From Hyphomicrobiaceae bacterium (GTDB lineage Bacteria > Pseudomonadota > Alphaproteobacteria > Rhizobiales > Hyphomicrobiaceae), in contig JALHOW010000007.1 in NCBI GenBank assembly GCA_022842785.1, positions 124,001 through 188,000 on the forward strand: a stretch of DNA of 64,000 nucleotides, written 5' to 3'. Below the pieces are notes generated by a model. It made no database searches. It saw only the letters and a program-made list of their open reading frames with translations, and was not told the DNA's origin. Of this stretch, positions 20,190-27,946 are shown one piece after another. How positions within the stretch are numbered: the stretch's first letter is position 1; each line of letters opens with the position of its first letter. A program made the translations under genes and the position numbers.

Positions 20190-20960
20190 ATGCGCGATGG
20201 TGGCAGCGATGCGGTGGCGCTCAGCGTGGAAGGCCTGACCCGGCGGTTCGGTGGTCTCGTCGCCGTCGACAATGTGAGCTTCGAGCTCCCGACGAAGCGG
20301 CTGAATGCGATCATCGGTCCGAACGGCGCCGGCAAGACGACACTCTTCAATCTCATCAGCGGTGAGATTCGTGCCGATGCGGGTCGCGTGCGCGTGCACG
20401 GGCAGGATATTTCGGGCCTCAAACCGCATCAGATCGTGCGTCGCGGTGTGTCGCGCACGCTACAGATCAAAAGTGTGTTCTCAGGTCTGACGGTGGCCGA
20501 GAACGTGCGCACAGCCGTCATGGCGCACGAGGGTCTCGCGTCACCCTTCCGCCCAGCGGCCTCCTATCGTGCCGTCAGCGTTCGCGTCGATGATCTTGTC
20601 GCACAGGTCGGGCTCACACCGCACCTCAATACGCGCGCTTCCGCTCTCTCGTACGGCGACATCGCACTTCTCGAGATCGCACTCGCACTGGCAAACGAAC
20701 CAAAACTGCTTCTGCTGGACGAGCCCGTTTGCGGCATGGGTCCGCAGGAGACGGAGCAGGCCGTGGCCAAGATCCGCGAGATCGCGGAGAGCGTCGATGT
20801 CGTCCTGATCGAGCATGACATGGAAGTCGTTTTCGCCGTGGCCGATGAGATCATCGTCATGGCGCAGGGCGCGATCCTTGCGCGCGGCACGCCTGCCGAG
20901 ATCAGCAGCTCGCCGGAGGTCCAGGAGGCGTACCTCGGCGCGCCAGAGGAGGCGGACTGA
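20190..20960 (+). CDS. livG: LivG-type ATPase of a branched-chain-type ABC importer
   Basis: A 256-residue ATPase with Walker A GPNGAGKTT near 43, Q-loop region SRTLQIKSVFSGLTV, signature LSYGDIALLEIALALA (a LivG-like variant), Walker B KLLLLDEPVCGM and H-loop LIEHDMEVVF. It ends YLGAPEEAD. One base separates its ATG from the LivM stop, and its stop overlaps the LivF start by one base. Confidence 0.92.
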   Translation: MRDGGSDAVALSVEGLTRRFGGLVAVDNVSFELPTKRLNAIIGPNGAGKTTLFNLISGEIRADAGRVRVHGQDISGLKPHQIVRRGVSRTLQIKSVFSGLTVAENVRTAVMAHEGLASPFRPAASYRAVSVRVDDLVAQVGLTPHLNTRASALSYGDIALLEIALALANEPKLLLLDEPVCGMGPQETEQAVAKIREIAESVDVVLIEHDMEVVFAVADEIIVMAQGAILARGTPAEISSSPEVQEAYLGAPEEAD

Positions 20961-21664
20961 TGTCAGCGCTCGCCATCGACGGCATCACGGCCGAGATCGG
21001 AAAGATCCCGGTTCTGCGCGGCGTCAGCCTCAAAGTGGAGCCCGGCGAGACCGTGGCGCTGCTCGGCCGCAACGGCGTCGGTAAGACCTCGACTTTGCGT
21101 GCGATCCTCGGCCTGCTCAAGCGCACTGGCGGCACCGCACACTACAACGGCACCAATCTCGACGACGTGCAGCCGCACAGGCTTGCGGCACTCGGCATCG
21201 GTTATGTGCCCCAGGGACGCGGCATGTTCCCGCTGCTGACCGTGAAGGAAAACCTGACGCTCGGCCTTTCCGGCGCGCCCGATCCGGCGACAATGGCCGA
21301 TATCTTCCGACGCTTTCCGCGCCTTGAAGAGCGCCTCTCGCAGGCGGCCGGTACGCTGTCTGGTGGCGAGCAGCAGATGCTGGCGCTGGCACGCTGCCTC
21401 GTCATGAAGCCGTCGCTGATCATGCTCGACGAGCCGACGGAAGGGATCATGCCGAAGCTCGTGAGCCAGATCCGCCATGAAATTGCGGAGATCGCGCAGC
21501 GCGGCATTTCCGTGCTGCTCGTCGAACAGAACCTGCGCACAGCGCTCCGTCTCGCGAGCCGCGTCTACCTCATGGAGCGCGGAACCATCGTCCACGAAGC
21601 GACACCCGCAGCGCTTCGTGCAGATCCCTCGACCGTCCACCGCTATCTCGGCGTCTCGCTCTAA
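20960..21664 (+). CDS. livF: LivF-type ATPase of a branched-chain-type ABC importer
   Basis: A 234-residue LivF ATPase: Walker A GRNGVGKTS near 36, IGYVPQGRGMFPLLTVKENL, signature LSGGEQQMLALARCL, Walker B LIMLDEPTEGIMP and switch loop LLVEQNLRTAL, ending RYLGVSL. It overlaps the LivG stop (TGATG) and precedes the binding-protein gene by 27 bases. Confidence 0.92.
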   Translation: MSALAIDGITAEIGKIPVLRGVSLKVEPGETVALLGRNGVGKTSTLRAILGLLKRTGGTAHYNGTNLDDVQPHRLAALGIGYVPQGRGMFPLLTVKENLTLGLSGAPDPATMADIFRRFPRLEERLSQAAGTLSGGEQQMLALARCLVMKPSLIMLDEPTEGIMPKLVSQIRHEIAEIAQRGISVLLVEQNLRTALRLASRVYLMERGTIVHEATPAALRADPSTVHRYLGVSL

Positions 21665-21691
21665 GTGTCATCAAGGCAGGAGTCTTCAGCC

Positions 21692-23029
21692 ATGGCTAAG
21701 CGTCCCACAAAATTCCGCCCCACGAAGACCGCTTCCAACGACAAATCGACCGGCGGCCTGACGCGCCGGAATTTCCTGGAGGTTGCGCTTGCCGGCGGTG
21801 CGGCCGCAAGCGGCGCCTACATCAGCCTTGCGCGCGACATGTCGGCATTCGCCCAGGCGAGTGGCTCTATCGTCATCGGTCATCACTGCGAGCTCACAGG
21901 CGGTTTCGCTTCATGGGGCTACTGGCACAACAAATGCGCACTCGCCGCGACCAAGGTGATCAATGATGGTGGTGGCATTGCCGGCCGTAAGCTCGAACTC
22001 GTCACCGAAGACACGGAATCGAATCCTGCGGCTGGTGCACGCAAGCTCCGCTCGCTCATCCAACGCAATCGCGCCTCGTTCATCACAGGCTCGGTGCATT
22101 CGGGCGTTATGCTTGCCTCGATCCCTGTCGCGACCGAGATGAAGACGGTTTACTTCTCGACAGGCGAAGCGACCGAGGCGACGGGCGAGAAGGGTACGCG
22201 CTACAGCTTCCGCACAGGCACTGACACATACGGTCTCGCGGCTGCCGGCGCGCCATGGGCGTATGAAAATCTCGGCAAGACCTGGACGATCATCTCGCCG
22301 GACTATGCCTGGGGCCACAGCCACTACAAGGAGCACAAGGCGGTCATCGAGAAGCTCGGCGGCAAGGTCCACGACCCAATCTATGTGCCGCTCGATGCCA
22401 AGGATCTCGTGCCCTATCTCGCGCGCATCCCGCAGGATACGCAGGTACTGTTCTCTGTGTTCTTCGGTGCGCTCTCGATCGCTTTCTATACGCAGGCCAA
22501 ATCCATGGGTCTCGAGAAGACCATGAGGATGTACTCGGTCTCGGGAACGATTGAGGCCATTGCGCCGGCGGATCTCAAAGGCGCTGCAGAAGGCGTGTAT
22601 ATCGTCGAGAACTTCCCGCGCATGCTGAAGTACAAGGATGATGCGTTCCACAAGGAATACAACAAGCTCGTCGGCACGGACGATGTGCACGCACGCGAGA
22701 TCGGCTCCGACAAGGTCAATGCCAAGAGTCACTCATGGCAGAGCTATGAGAACCTGTTTGCCCTCAAGCAGGCTATCGAGGCGAGCGGCTGGAAGCAGAA
22801 GAGCGACGACAAGGGCGTGATCGAGGCGCTCGAAGGCCTTCAGATGGCGAACTCGCTCGGCTTCGCACAAGGCGCCAAGACGCTCCGCAAGGAAGATCAC
22901 AGCGGCATGATCGATTGCTACATCAGCCGCATCGAGAACGATGAGTTTCAAGTGAAGAAGAAAGTCACGAAGGAGGAGATGGCCGCGATGCTCCCTCCTC
23001 GCTACGACTTCTCGAAAGAGGCGCTCTGA
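21692..23029 (+). CDS. Tat-exported Liv/urea-type periplasmic binding protein
   Basis: A 445-residue type I binding protein. The N-terminus carries a twin-arginine signal (LTRRNFLEVALAGGAAASG) instead of the Sec signal seen on the other Liv binding proteins here. The mature region begins GSIVIGHHCELTGGFASWGY and has NDGGGIAGRKLELVTEDTES, as in LivK/AmiC/UrtA-type proteins. The ATG at 21692 is chosen for its GGCAGGAG ribosome binding site; an in-frame start at 21665 adds nine residues. Unusually, it is the last gene of its operon rather than the first. Tat export suggests folding or cofactor binding before export. Confidence 0.88.
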   Translation: MAKRPTKFRPTKTASNDKSTGGLTRRNFLEVALAGGAAASGAYISLARDMSAFAQASGSIVIGHHCELTGGFASWGYWHNKCALAATKVINDGGGIAGRKLELVTEDTESNPAAGARKLRSLIQRNRASFITGSVHSGVMLASIPVATEMKTVYFSTGEATEATGEKGTRYSFRTGTDTYGLAAAGAPWAYENLGKTWTIISPDYAWGHSHYKEHKAVIEKLGGKVHDPIYVPLDAKDLVPYLARIPQDTQVLFSVFFGALSIAFYTQAKSMGLEKTMRMYSVSGTIEAIAPADLKGAAEGVYIVENFPRMLKYKDDAFHKEYNKLVGTDDVHAREIGSDKVNAKSHSWQSYENLFALKQAIEASGWKQKSDDKGVIEALEGLQMANSLGFAQGAKTLRKEDHSGMIDCYISRIENDEFQVKKKVTKEEMAAMLPPRYDFSKEAL

Positions 23030-23040
23030 TCCGCGCGACC

Positions 23041-23064
23041 GAGGGCGGTGCCTAGGCCGCCCTC
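23041..23064. terminator. Bidirectional hairpin between convergent genes
   Basis: Arms GAGGGCGG at 23041-23048 and CCGCCCTC at 23057-23064 pair perfectly around an eight-base loop. It lies between the stop of the Tat-exported binding protein and the convergent M20 peptidase stop. It lacks a clear T-run on either side but is the best candidate for transcript ends of both operons. Confidence 0.6.
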
Positions 23065-24190
23065 AAACTTCTAGGCCACACCAGGAGAGGATCAGCCGCT
23101 CGTATATGGCAGCGGCTTCCTCGATGCGCGCGCAATCGCACCATTCATCCGTCTGGTGCGCCATGTGCGTGGGGCCAGGACCTAGGATGACGGTGGGTAC
23201 ACCTCCGAGCGCGGGCGTCAGCGCTGAGGCGTCCGTGAAGTAGGGCGCGGCTTCGACCACGGGCGTCGTGCCCGAGACAGCTTGGTAGATCCTGAACACG
23301 TCCCGCATCCATGGGTTCTCGGGATCGGTCCACACACTCTCGACGTCGACCCTGCTTTCGAGCGCCACATCCGGGCCGAGATAGCTGCCGAGCTGCTCGA
23401 GGAGGTGCGCATGACGCATGCCCGGCAGCGTTCTGAGATCGATCCCGATCTCTGCGCGATCGGGCACCGAGTTCACATTCAACCCGCCGTGGAATGTGCC
23501 GACATTCAATGTCGGCGCCCCCATGACGGCGTGCCGCGCGATGTTGAAATCGAAGGTCTCCAGGCGCGAGACGGCGCGCGCGGCGGCATACACGGCGTTG
23601 ACGCCCTTGTCGGGCATCGAGCCGTGTGCCGTCACGCCGCGTGTCGCTGCCTTCAGCCAGAGAGCGCCCTTGTGGCCGCAGAATGGGCGGTTGTCCGACG
23701 GCTCGGCGACGACGAGCGCGCCGGCCTCGCCGCGCCTGCCGCGCCGGGCGAGAACGAATGCGCCTTCGCTGCCGGTTTCCTCGCCAGCCGTGATGTAGAG
23801 GATCACGCCGGGCGTTCCCGCGAGGCGCGGCGCCAGCCTCGTCGCTGCTACGACAAATGCGGCGACGCCGCTCTTCATGTCCGATGCGCCACGTCCCCAG
23901 AGGCGTCCGTCTCTGATGAGGCCCTCATGCGGGGGCACCGTCCAGTCCTGTGCGCCGAGCGGGACCGTGTCCGTATGACCTGTGAATGCGATGGGCGGCT
24001 TCTCACCATTGCCGCCAAGCCGTGCGATCAGATTGGGACGCCCCTCGGCGAGCAGCACTTCCTCACATTGGAATCCGGCATCCGCGAGAAGGCGCCTTAG
24101 ATGCTCGGTGCACGCCGCCTCCTGACCGGGTGGATTGATCGTATTGAAGCGGATCAGCTCAGCAGCCAGATCCACGGCGCTTGTGGTCAT
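23063..24190 (-). CDS. M20-family metallopeptidase (ArgE/DapE/carboxypeptidase G2-like)
   Basis: A 375-residue cytoplasmic zinc hydrolase of the M20 family, probably a deacylase of N-acyl amino acids (acetylornithine deacetylase-like). Metal-site motifs are visible: FTGHTDTVPLG, GRGASDMKSG, TAGEETGSEG, VVAEPSD and the late THMAHQTDE. The dimerisation domain lies around residues 165-280. Start at 24190 gives the normal N-terminus (MTTSAVDLAAELIRFNTINP). It follows the CMD-like gene in a leftward pair. Next to the third Liv importer, it could release an amino acid from an imported N-substituted one; this is inference. Confidence 0.85.
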   Translation of the reverse strand: MTTSAVDLAAELIRFNTINPPGQEAACTEHLRRLLADAGFQCEEVLLAEGRPNLIARLGGNGEKPPIAFTGHTDTVPLGAQDWTVPPHEGLIRDGRLWGRGASDMKSGVAAFVVAATRLAPRLAGTPGVILYITAGEETGSEGAFVLARRGRRGEAGALVVAEPSDNRPFCGHKGALWLKAATRGVTAHGSMPDKGVNAVYAAARAVSRLETFDFNIARHAVMGAPTLNVGTFHGGLNVNSVPDRAEIGIDLRTLPGMRHAHLLEQLGSYLGPDVALESRVDVESVWTDPENPWMRDVFRIYQAVSGTTPVVEAAPYFTDASALTPALGGVPTVILGPGPTHMAHQTDEWCDCARIEEAAAIYERLILSWCGLEV

Positions 24191-24304
24191 TGATCGGTCC
24201 CTTCGTGACGGCGCGGCAATCTCGGCGAGGCGCGGATACAAGTTCCGGCACTCTTATCGGATCGTCTTTGCGTGAACCATAGCAACGTCGCGCGATACCC
24301 GCAT

Positions 24305-24859
24305 TCACCGGCGCGGGGTGAGATGCTGCGCGTCAGGCGCCGCCTTGTGTTCCATCGCGCGGAGAATTGTCGCGTTCATGAGATACGCGCTCATGATCGC
24401 GATCAGCTCCACCAGGCCTTTCTCACCGTAGCGCGCGCGCACGGCGTTGAATGTTTCATCGCTCACTGCGGGTGTTTCCAACAACTCACGGCCAAAACGG
24501 ATGATGAGGGCTTCGTCTGCCGTGAGCCCATCCAGCGGACCATAAGTGTCGACGGCCTCAATGGCTTCCCGGCGCGTGCCGGCGGCAAGGCCGAGCTTCA
24601 CATGTGCATTCCAGATGTAGTCCGCATTGGCAGCACGGGCTGCAGTGCAGATCGCGAGCTCCGACTCCGCCTGTGTCAGCGAGGTATGGTTCCGTAGGTG
24701 GTCGAGGAGGTCCGAAAGCCGTACGCCGGCCTGACCCGCATAGGACAGGTAGGTGCTCGGCGGCGGGCTGCTCTTCCTCGTTGCGAGGATGTGACGGACG
24801 GCGGTCCGCGTCTCTTCACTGAAGGCATCGGTGTCGTTCGGAAAGGGCAATCGCGGCAT
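24305..24859 (-). CDS. Carboxymuconolactone decarboxylase/AhpD-like protein
   Basis: A 184-residue all-helical protein with the CMD-domain core LTQAESELAICTAARAANADYIWNAH and the helix NAVRARYGEKGLVELIAI. The AhpD CXXC redox pair is absent; the equivalent position reads TAARAANADY. A peroxidase role is therefore unlikely, and a decarboxylase-like or unknown role is more plausible. It is divergent from the SDR gene and upstream of the M20 peptidase gene in the same orientation, 114 bases apart. Confidence 0.8.
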   Translation of the reverse strand: MPRLPFPNDTDAFSEETRTAVRHILATRKSSPPPSTYLSYAGQAGVRLSDLLDHLRNHTSLTQAESELAICTAARAANADYIWNAHVKLGLAAGTRREAIEAVDTYGPLDGLTADEALIIRFGRELLETPAVSDETFNAVRARYGEKGLVELIAIMSAYLMNATILRAMEHKAAPDAQHLTPRR

Positions 24860-24876
24860 CGTCAGGATCCTTTGGC

Positions 24877-24900
24877 TAGCGGCACTTGGCTGTGCCGGCT
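24877..24900. promoter_or_regulatory. Inverted repeat in the divergent CMD/SDR promoter
   Basis: CGGCAC at 24880-24885 and GTGCCG at 24892-24897 pair around TTGGCT; the flanks TAGC and GGCTA extend the symmetry imperfectly to 24877-24900. It lies 20-40 bases from the CMD start codon in the 102-base divergent gap. It may be an operator for an unidentified regulator. Confidence 0.35.
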
Positions 24901-24961
24901 ATGTTTCCTCATCCAACCACTGCTCGAGCAACAGCGTCGGCACAAAGAGGATATCACGGAG

Positions 24962-25666
24962 ATGAACGTATCTGGGAAGAAGGCGCTGGTTTTCGGCGGA
25001 ACGTCGGGTATCGGCCTCGCGGCATCGAAGCAGTTGGCTGCGCTGGGGGCCAATGTCTACGCGATCAGCCGCGATCCGAGCCGCGCGGGGGATGTTCCGA
25101 AGGGTATCACGCTCAAGCAGTGCGATGTGCTGGATCGCGATGCCGTGCGCGCACTCTTCGAGGAACTCGCACCGTTCGACATCCTGGTCAGCGCGGCGAC
25201 CGGTGGTACGCGCGCGCGAGGTACGTTCCTCGAAATGGACATGGACGGCTTCCAGGCCTCGTTCGCGAAGCTCTGGGGTTATGCCAACGTCCTGCAGCTT
25301 GGTACACCGCACGTGAGTGCGGACGGAACCATCGTGCTGGTCAGTGGATCGCCGGCGCGCAGATCAAAGCCCGGGCAGGTCGCGATCGCGACCGTCGGTG
25401 GCGCTGTCGAGGCACTGGTTCGAGCGGTTGCGCCCGAGATTGCCCCGCGTCGATTGAACGTCGTCGCTCCCGGGGCGATCGATACACCGATGTCTTCGCT
25501 GAAGGGCGCCGAGCGCGAAGAGGCTTATCGCAAGCAGACTGCCAAGAACCTCATTCCGCGCGCAGGCACGGCCGACGAGGTTGCGCAGGCCATCTTGTTC
25601 GTCATTCAGAACGACTTCGTCACCGGTACGACGGTCGATGTGGATGGCGGGTGGCTGCTGTCCTAA
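24962..25666 (+). CDS. Atypical short-chain dehydrogenase/reductase (SDR) lacking the YxxxK pair
   Basis: A 234-residue SDR-fold protein. The cofactor motif is GGTSGIGLA (residues 12-20), and Asp55 in QCDVLD and the C-terminal DVDGGWLLS are standard. Ser128/Ser130 lies at the active-site serine position, but the expected Tyr-x-x-x-Lys is replaced: GQVAIATVGGAVEAL has no Tyr or Lys there. The NNAG motif is also changed, to SAATGG. It may therefore be a non-catalytic or mechanistically different SDR. Start at 24962 is chosen for its CACGGAG ribosome binding site; the frame runs open upstream to 24698 through the CMD gene. It is divergent from the CMD/M20 pair. Confidence 0.8.
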   Translation: MNVSGKKALVFGGTSGIGLAASKQLAALGANVYAISRDPSRAGDVPKGITLKQCDVLDRDAVRALFEELAPFDILVSAATGGTRARGTFLEMDMDGFQASFAKLWGYANVLQLGTPHVSADGTIVLVSGSPARRSKPGQVAIATVGGAVEALVRAVAPEIAPRRLNVVAPGAIDTPMSSLKGAEREEAYRKQTAKNLIPRAGTADEVAQAILFVIQNDFVTGTTVDVDGGWLLS

Positions 25667-25744
25667 GAAAGTCGTCGCGAACACGTGCACGGAGTGTCGC
25701 GTTGATGACTGACGCGGCACCCCGACACGCGAACGCGTCATGTA

Positions 25745-25975
25745 CTAGTTGAAGCGGCGCTTGGCTTCTTCTGCCTTCTGCGAAAGGCACACCTCGCCGT
25801 CCTTGACCTCACCAACCTGAGACAGTTCGATATACTGATGCTTGCCTTGAGCAGCGGCATCATTCTTGGTCAGCTTGATGCGATCGCCTTCGATACGGTC
25901 GACGGTGCCGACGTGCTGGCCGTCCGAACCTACGATCTTCATATGCTCGTGAATTTCAGATGCACTAATTGCCAT
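25745..25975 (-). CDS. DUF2171 protein
   Basis: A 76-residue cytoplasmic protein of the DUF2171 family, a small PRC-barrel-like fold: SEIHEHMKIVGSDGQHVGTV, RIEGDRIKLTKND, KHQYIELSQVGEV. Such proteins are widespread in Rhizobiales and have been linked to stress, but the function is unknown. The ATG at 25975 has a strong AAAGGAG ribosome binding site; an in-frame start at 26011 is less likely. It is convergent with the SDR gene. The sequence between them, 25667-25744, has complementary TGACGCG/CGCGTCA blocks that may end both transcripts. Confidence 0.85.
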   Translation of the reverse strand: MAISASEIHEHMKIVGSDGQHVGTVDRIEGDRIKLTKNDAAAQGKHQYIELSQVGEVKDGEVCLSQKAEEAKRRFN

Positions 25976-26099
25976 GACTTGGCTCCTTTCGTAGCGCAGT
26001 TGCGTACTCAACTAACTCGTGTGGGAGCCAGCTCGTTCCCGCTGCGCGGAGCGTGGAAATCTGAACATCAGATTGTCGTGGACTATGGCGTCTACTGAC

Positions 26100-26132
26100 T
26101 GCCACGCGGATGAAGCGCCCATCCGCGTGGCA
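26100..26132 (-). terminator. Strong hairpin after the dioxygenase gene
   Basis: Perfect 13-base arms TGCCACGCGGATG at 26100-26112 and CATCCGCGTGGCA at 26120-26132 with a seven-base loop, 25 bases beyond the dioxygenase stop on its downstream side. There is no T-run. It separates the dioxygenase transcript from the DUF2171 gene. Confidence 0.65.
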
Positions 26133-26157
26133 GAGCTAGTGCATCAGATCTAGCGGG

Positions 26158-26958
26158 CTATTCCGCGGCCGCTCGATGTGCGCGCGCCAGACGGACCAGC
26201 GCGTCGTCGGCCACTGGCTCGATCGGCGTGAAGTCGCGATGCGCGATGAATTCCGGCCGTGTTGGCGTCCGGATGTAGTTCGAGACCGCATTGAGCGTCA
26301 GGTACACGATCTTGCGCGGATAGGGCGTGATGTTGCCCGCAGAGCCGTGCACGAGGTTGCCGTGGAACATGAGCATGCTGCCGGGCTTGCCGGTGGGAGC
26401 CACGATACCGCCCTGCTTTACCAGTCGCGTGACGGTCTCTTCGTCGAGCGTCCATAGCGGATAGGACGTCGTTCCGCGATCATGCGCGGCTTCGAGATCG
26501 CCGGCGTTCTGGCTGCGCGGGACCAGCATGAGCGGACCATTGATCGGCATCACCTCGTCAAGGAATACGGAGATGTTCATGGCGCGCGGCTCGGGCATAC
26601 CGTCGTCGCGCTTCCACGTGCCATAGTCCTGATGCCACTGCCACACATCGCCGGTGAAGGCGGATTTGGCGTTGATCTTGTACTGATGCATGTAGAGCTT
26701 CTCGCCGAATATCTGCTCGACGGGCTGGATCATGCGCGGGTGTGCGCCGAGGAGGCGGAACGCTTCGTTGTACGTGTGTGCGGCAAAAGCCGTGCGCGGC
26801 GCGCCGCTCTTCTCACGCCAGATTTCAGGCCGTTGCTGAGCGTAGATCCCCTCGGCTTCTTGACGCAGAAGATCGACTTCCTCGGGTGTGAAGAGTTCCG
26901 GCAGCAGCAGCCAGCCTTCGTTGTGGAATTGATCGAGCTGTTCCTTGGTGAGTGTCAT
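26158..26958 (-). CDS. Phytanoyl-CoA dioxygenase-family Fe(II)/2-oxoglutarate hydroxylase
   Basis: A 266-residue PhyH-family dioxygenase that would hydroxylate a substrate using iron, oxygen and 2-oxoglutarate. The iron ligands are His109 and Asp111 in WQWHQDYGTW and His204 in NLVHGSAGN; Arg215 (YPRK) is placed to bind 2-oxoglutarate. The segment WHQDYGTWKRDDGMPEPRA closely resembles the signature of ectoine 5-hydroxylase (EctD), yet no ectoine synthesis genes are nearby. It lies 49 bases downstream of the GntR gene in one leftward operon, opposite a peptide-type importer. An amino acid or opine-like substrate is plausible but not shown. Confidence 0.85.
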   Translation of the reverse strand: MTLTKEQLDQFHNEGWLLLPELFTPEEVDLLRQEAEGIYAQQRPEIWREKSGAPRTAFAAHTYNEAFRLLGAHPRMIQPVEQIFGEKLYMHQYKINAKSAFTGDVWQWHQDYGTWKRDDGMPEPRAMNISVFLDEVMPINGPLMLVPRSQNAGDLEAAHDRGTTSYPLWTLDEETVTRLVKQGGIVAPTGKPGSMLMFHGNLVHGSAGNITPYPRKIVYLTLNAVSNYIRTPTRPEFIAHRDFTPIEPVADDALVRLARAHRAAAE

Positions 26959-27007
26959 CGCTTCCTCCTGATTGATTGTTGGCGTTGTTATTGTTCTTGG
27001 CAGCGTC

Positions 27008-27694
27008 TCATGCTGCGTCGTGGATTGAGTTCAGTCGCTCCTCGGTCACCTGGCCTGCGGTGAGGGCGTGATCGCGGGCTGCCCTCTCCGCACCGGGCGC
27101 ATCGCCCTTGACGACAAGCTCCGCGATGAGCCTGTGCTCGGTCCATGCGCGGCTGCGATAGTCGGATTGCGTGAGCACGGCCGCCATAGAGCGGCGCATG
27201 TGTGGCCACTGCGGGGCCGCCATCTCCTCGATCGCCGGGTTGCCCGACAGACGATAGAGCGTGCGATGAAAATCGACGTCATGCACGATCAGCTCTGAGA
27301 GGGGTGTTTGTGTGTCGATGCCGTCGCCGGCGGTGAGGGCAGCTTCGAATGCGCGGCGATTGACCGGGTCGGTGCTGGCGCGGCCCGCGGCCAGCCGTGC
27401 GGCGAGAGCATCAAGTGCGCTGCGCACTTCGTAGAGTTGCCGGATGCGCGACGGATCGAGCGGGCTGACCTGAAAGCCTTTCCGCCCGCTCTCGATGACC
27501 AATCCCTGCTGACGGAGGAGATGCAACGCGTGGCTTACCGGCTGGCGCGACACGCCAAGCTGCTCGGCGAGTTCATGCTGCCGGATGCGGTGACCCGGCG
27601 CCAGCGTGTGGTCGACGATGGACGCCAGTAAGCGGTCGTAGACCTGCTGTATCAGGTTCGGCGCGACTTCGAGCGGTAGCATCGGCGTCCTCAT
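27008..27694 (-). CDS. GntR-family (FCD/FadR-type) transcriptional regulator
   Basis: A 228-residue regulator. The winged helix-turn-helix (residues 10-75) has GHRIRQHELAEQLGVSRQPV and SHALHLLRQQGLV. The C-terminal FCD ligand domain carries the metal-binding Asp/His pattern (HDVDFHRTLYRLSGNP and a late WTEHRLIAELV). It is divergent from the peptide-type ABC operon and upstream of the dioxygenase gene. A perfect palindrome lies eight bases before its start codon, so autoregulation and control of both sides is likely. Confidence 0.88.
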   Translation of the reverse strand: MRTPMLPLEVAPNLIQQVYDRLLASIVDHTLAPGHRIRQHELAEQLGVSRQPVSHALHLLRQQGLVIESGRKGFQVSPLDPSRIRQLYEVRSALDALAARLAAGRASTDPVNRRAFEAALTAGDGIDTQTPLSELIVHDVDFHRTLYRLSGNPAIEEMAAPQWPHMRRSMAAVLTQSDYRSRAWTEHRLIAELVVKGDAPGAERAARDHALTAGQVTEERLNSIHDAA

Positions 27695-27701
27695 GAAATT
27701 C

Positions 27702-27716
27702 AGAATTCCGAATTCT
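27702..27716. promoter_or_regulatory. Perfect 15-base palindrome, candidate GntR operator
   Basis: AGAATTC-C-GAATTCT is a 7-1-7 perfect palindrome only eight bases upstream of the GntR start codon, in an AT-rich patch. FadR/FCD-type GntR proteins usually bind such short palindromes in their own promoter regions. The rest of the gap up to 27946 holds a small TGGTG-GCG-CACCA repeat at 27845-27857 and no clear promoter boxes. Confidence 0.55.
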
Positions 27717-27946
27717 AAGGCCGGATCGGGAAGAGAGTCAATCGCTCCTGGAAAGGCGGCGGCACTATCGGGTCGGGCTCGCGATCACGCTCAAGTCGGG
27801 ATGAAACGCGACCGTTCCGCCCTCCCAGATGCCGGCCTCATCCTTGGTGGCGCACCACGCCAAAGGCCGGTTGCCGCTTGACTTGTTGGTATGCCAGCCG
27901 CTCATGATTGGGCGGGCATTCTGAATGCCGCATCGGCGATGGCGAC

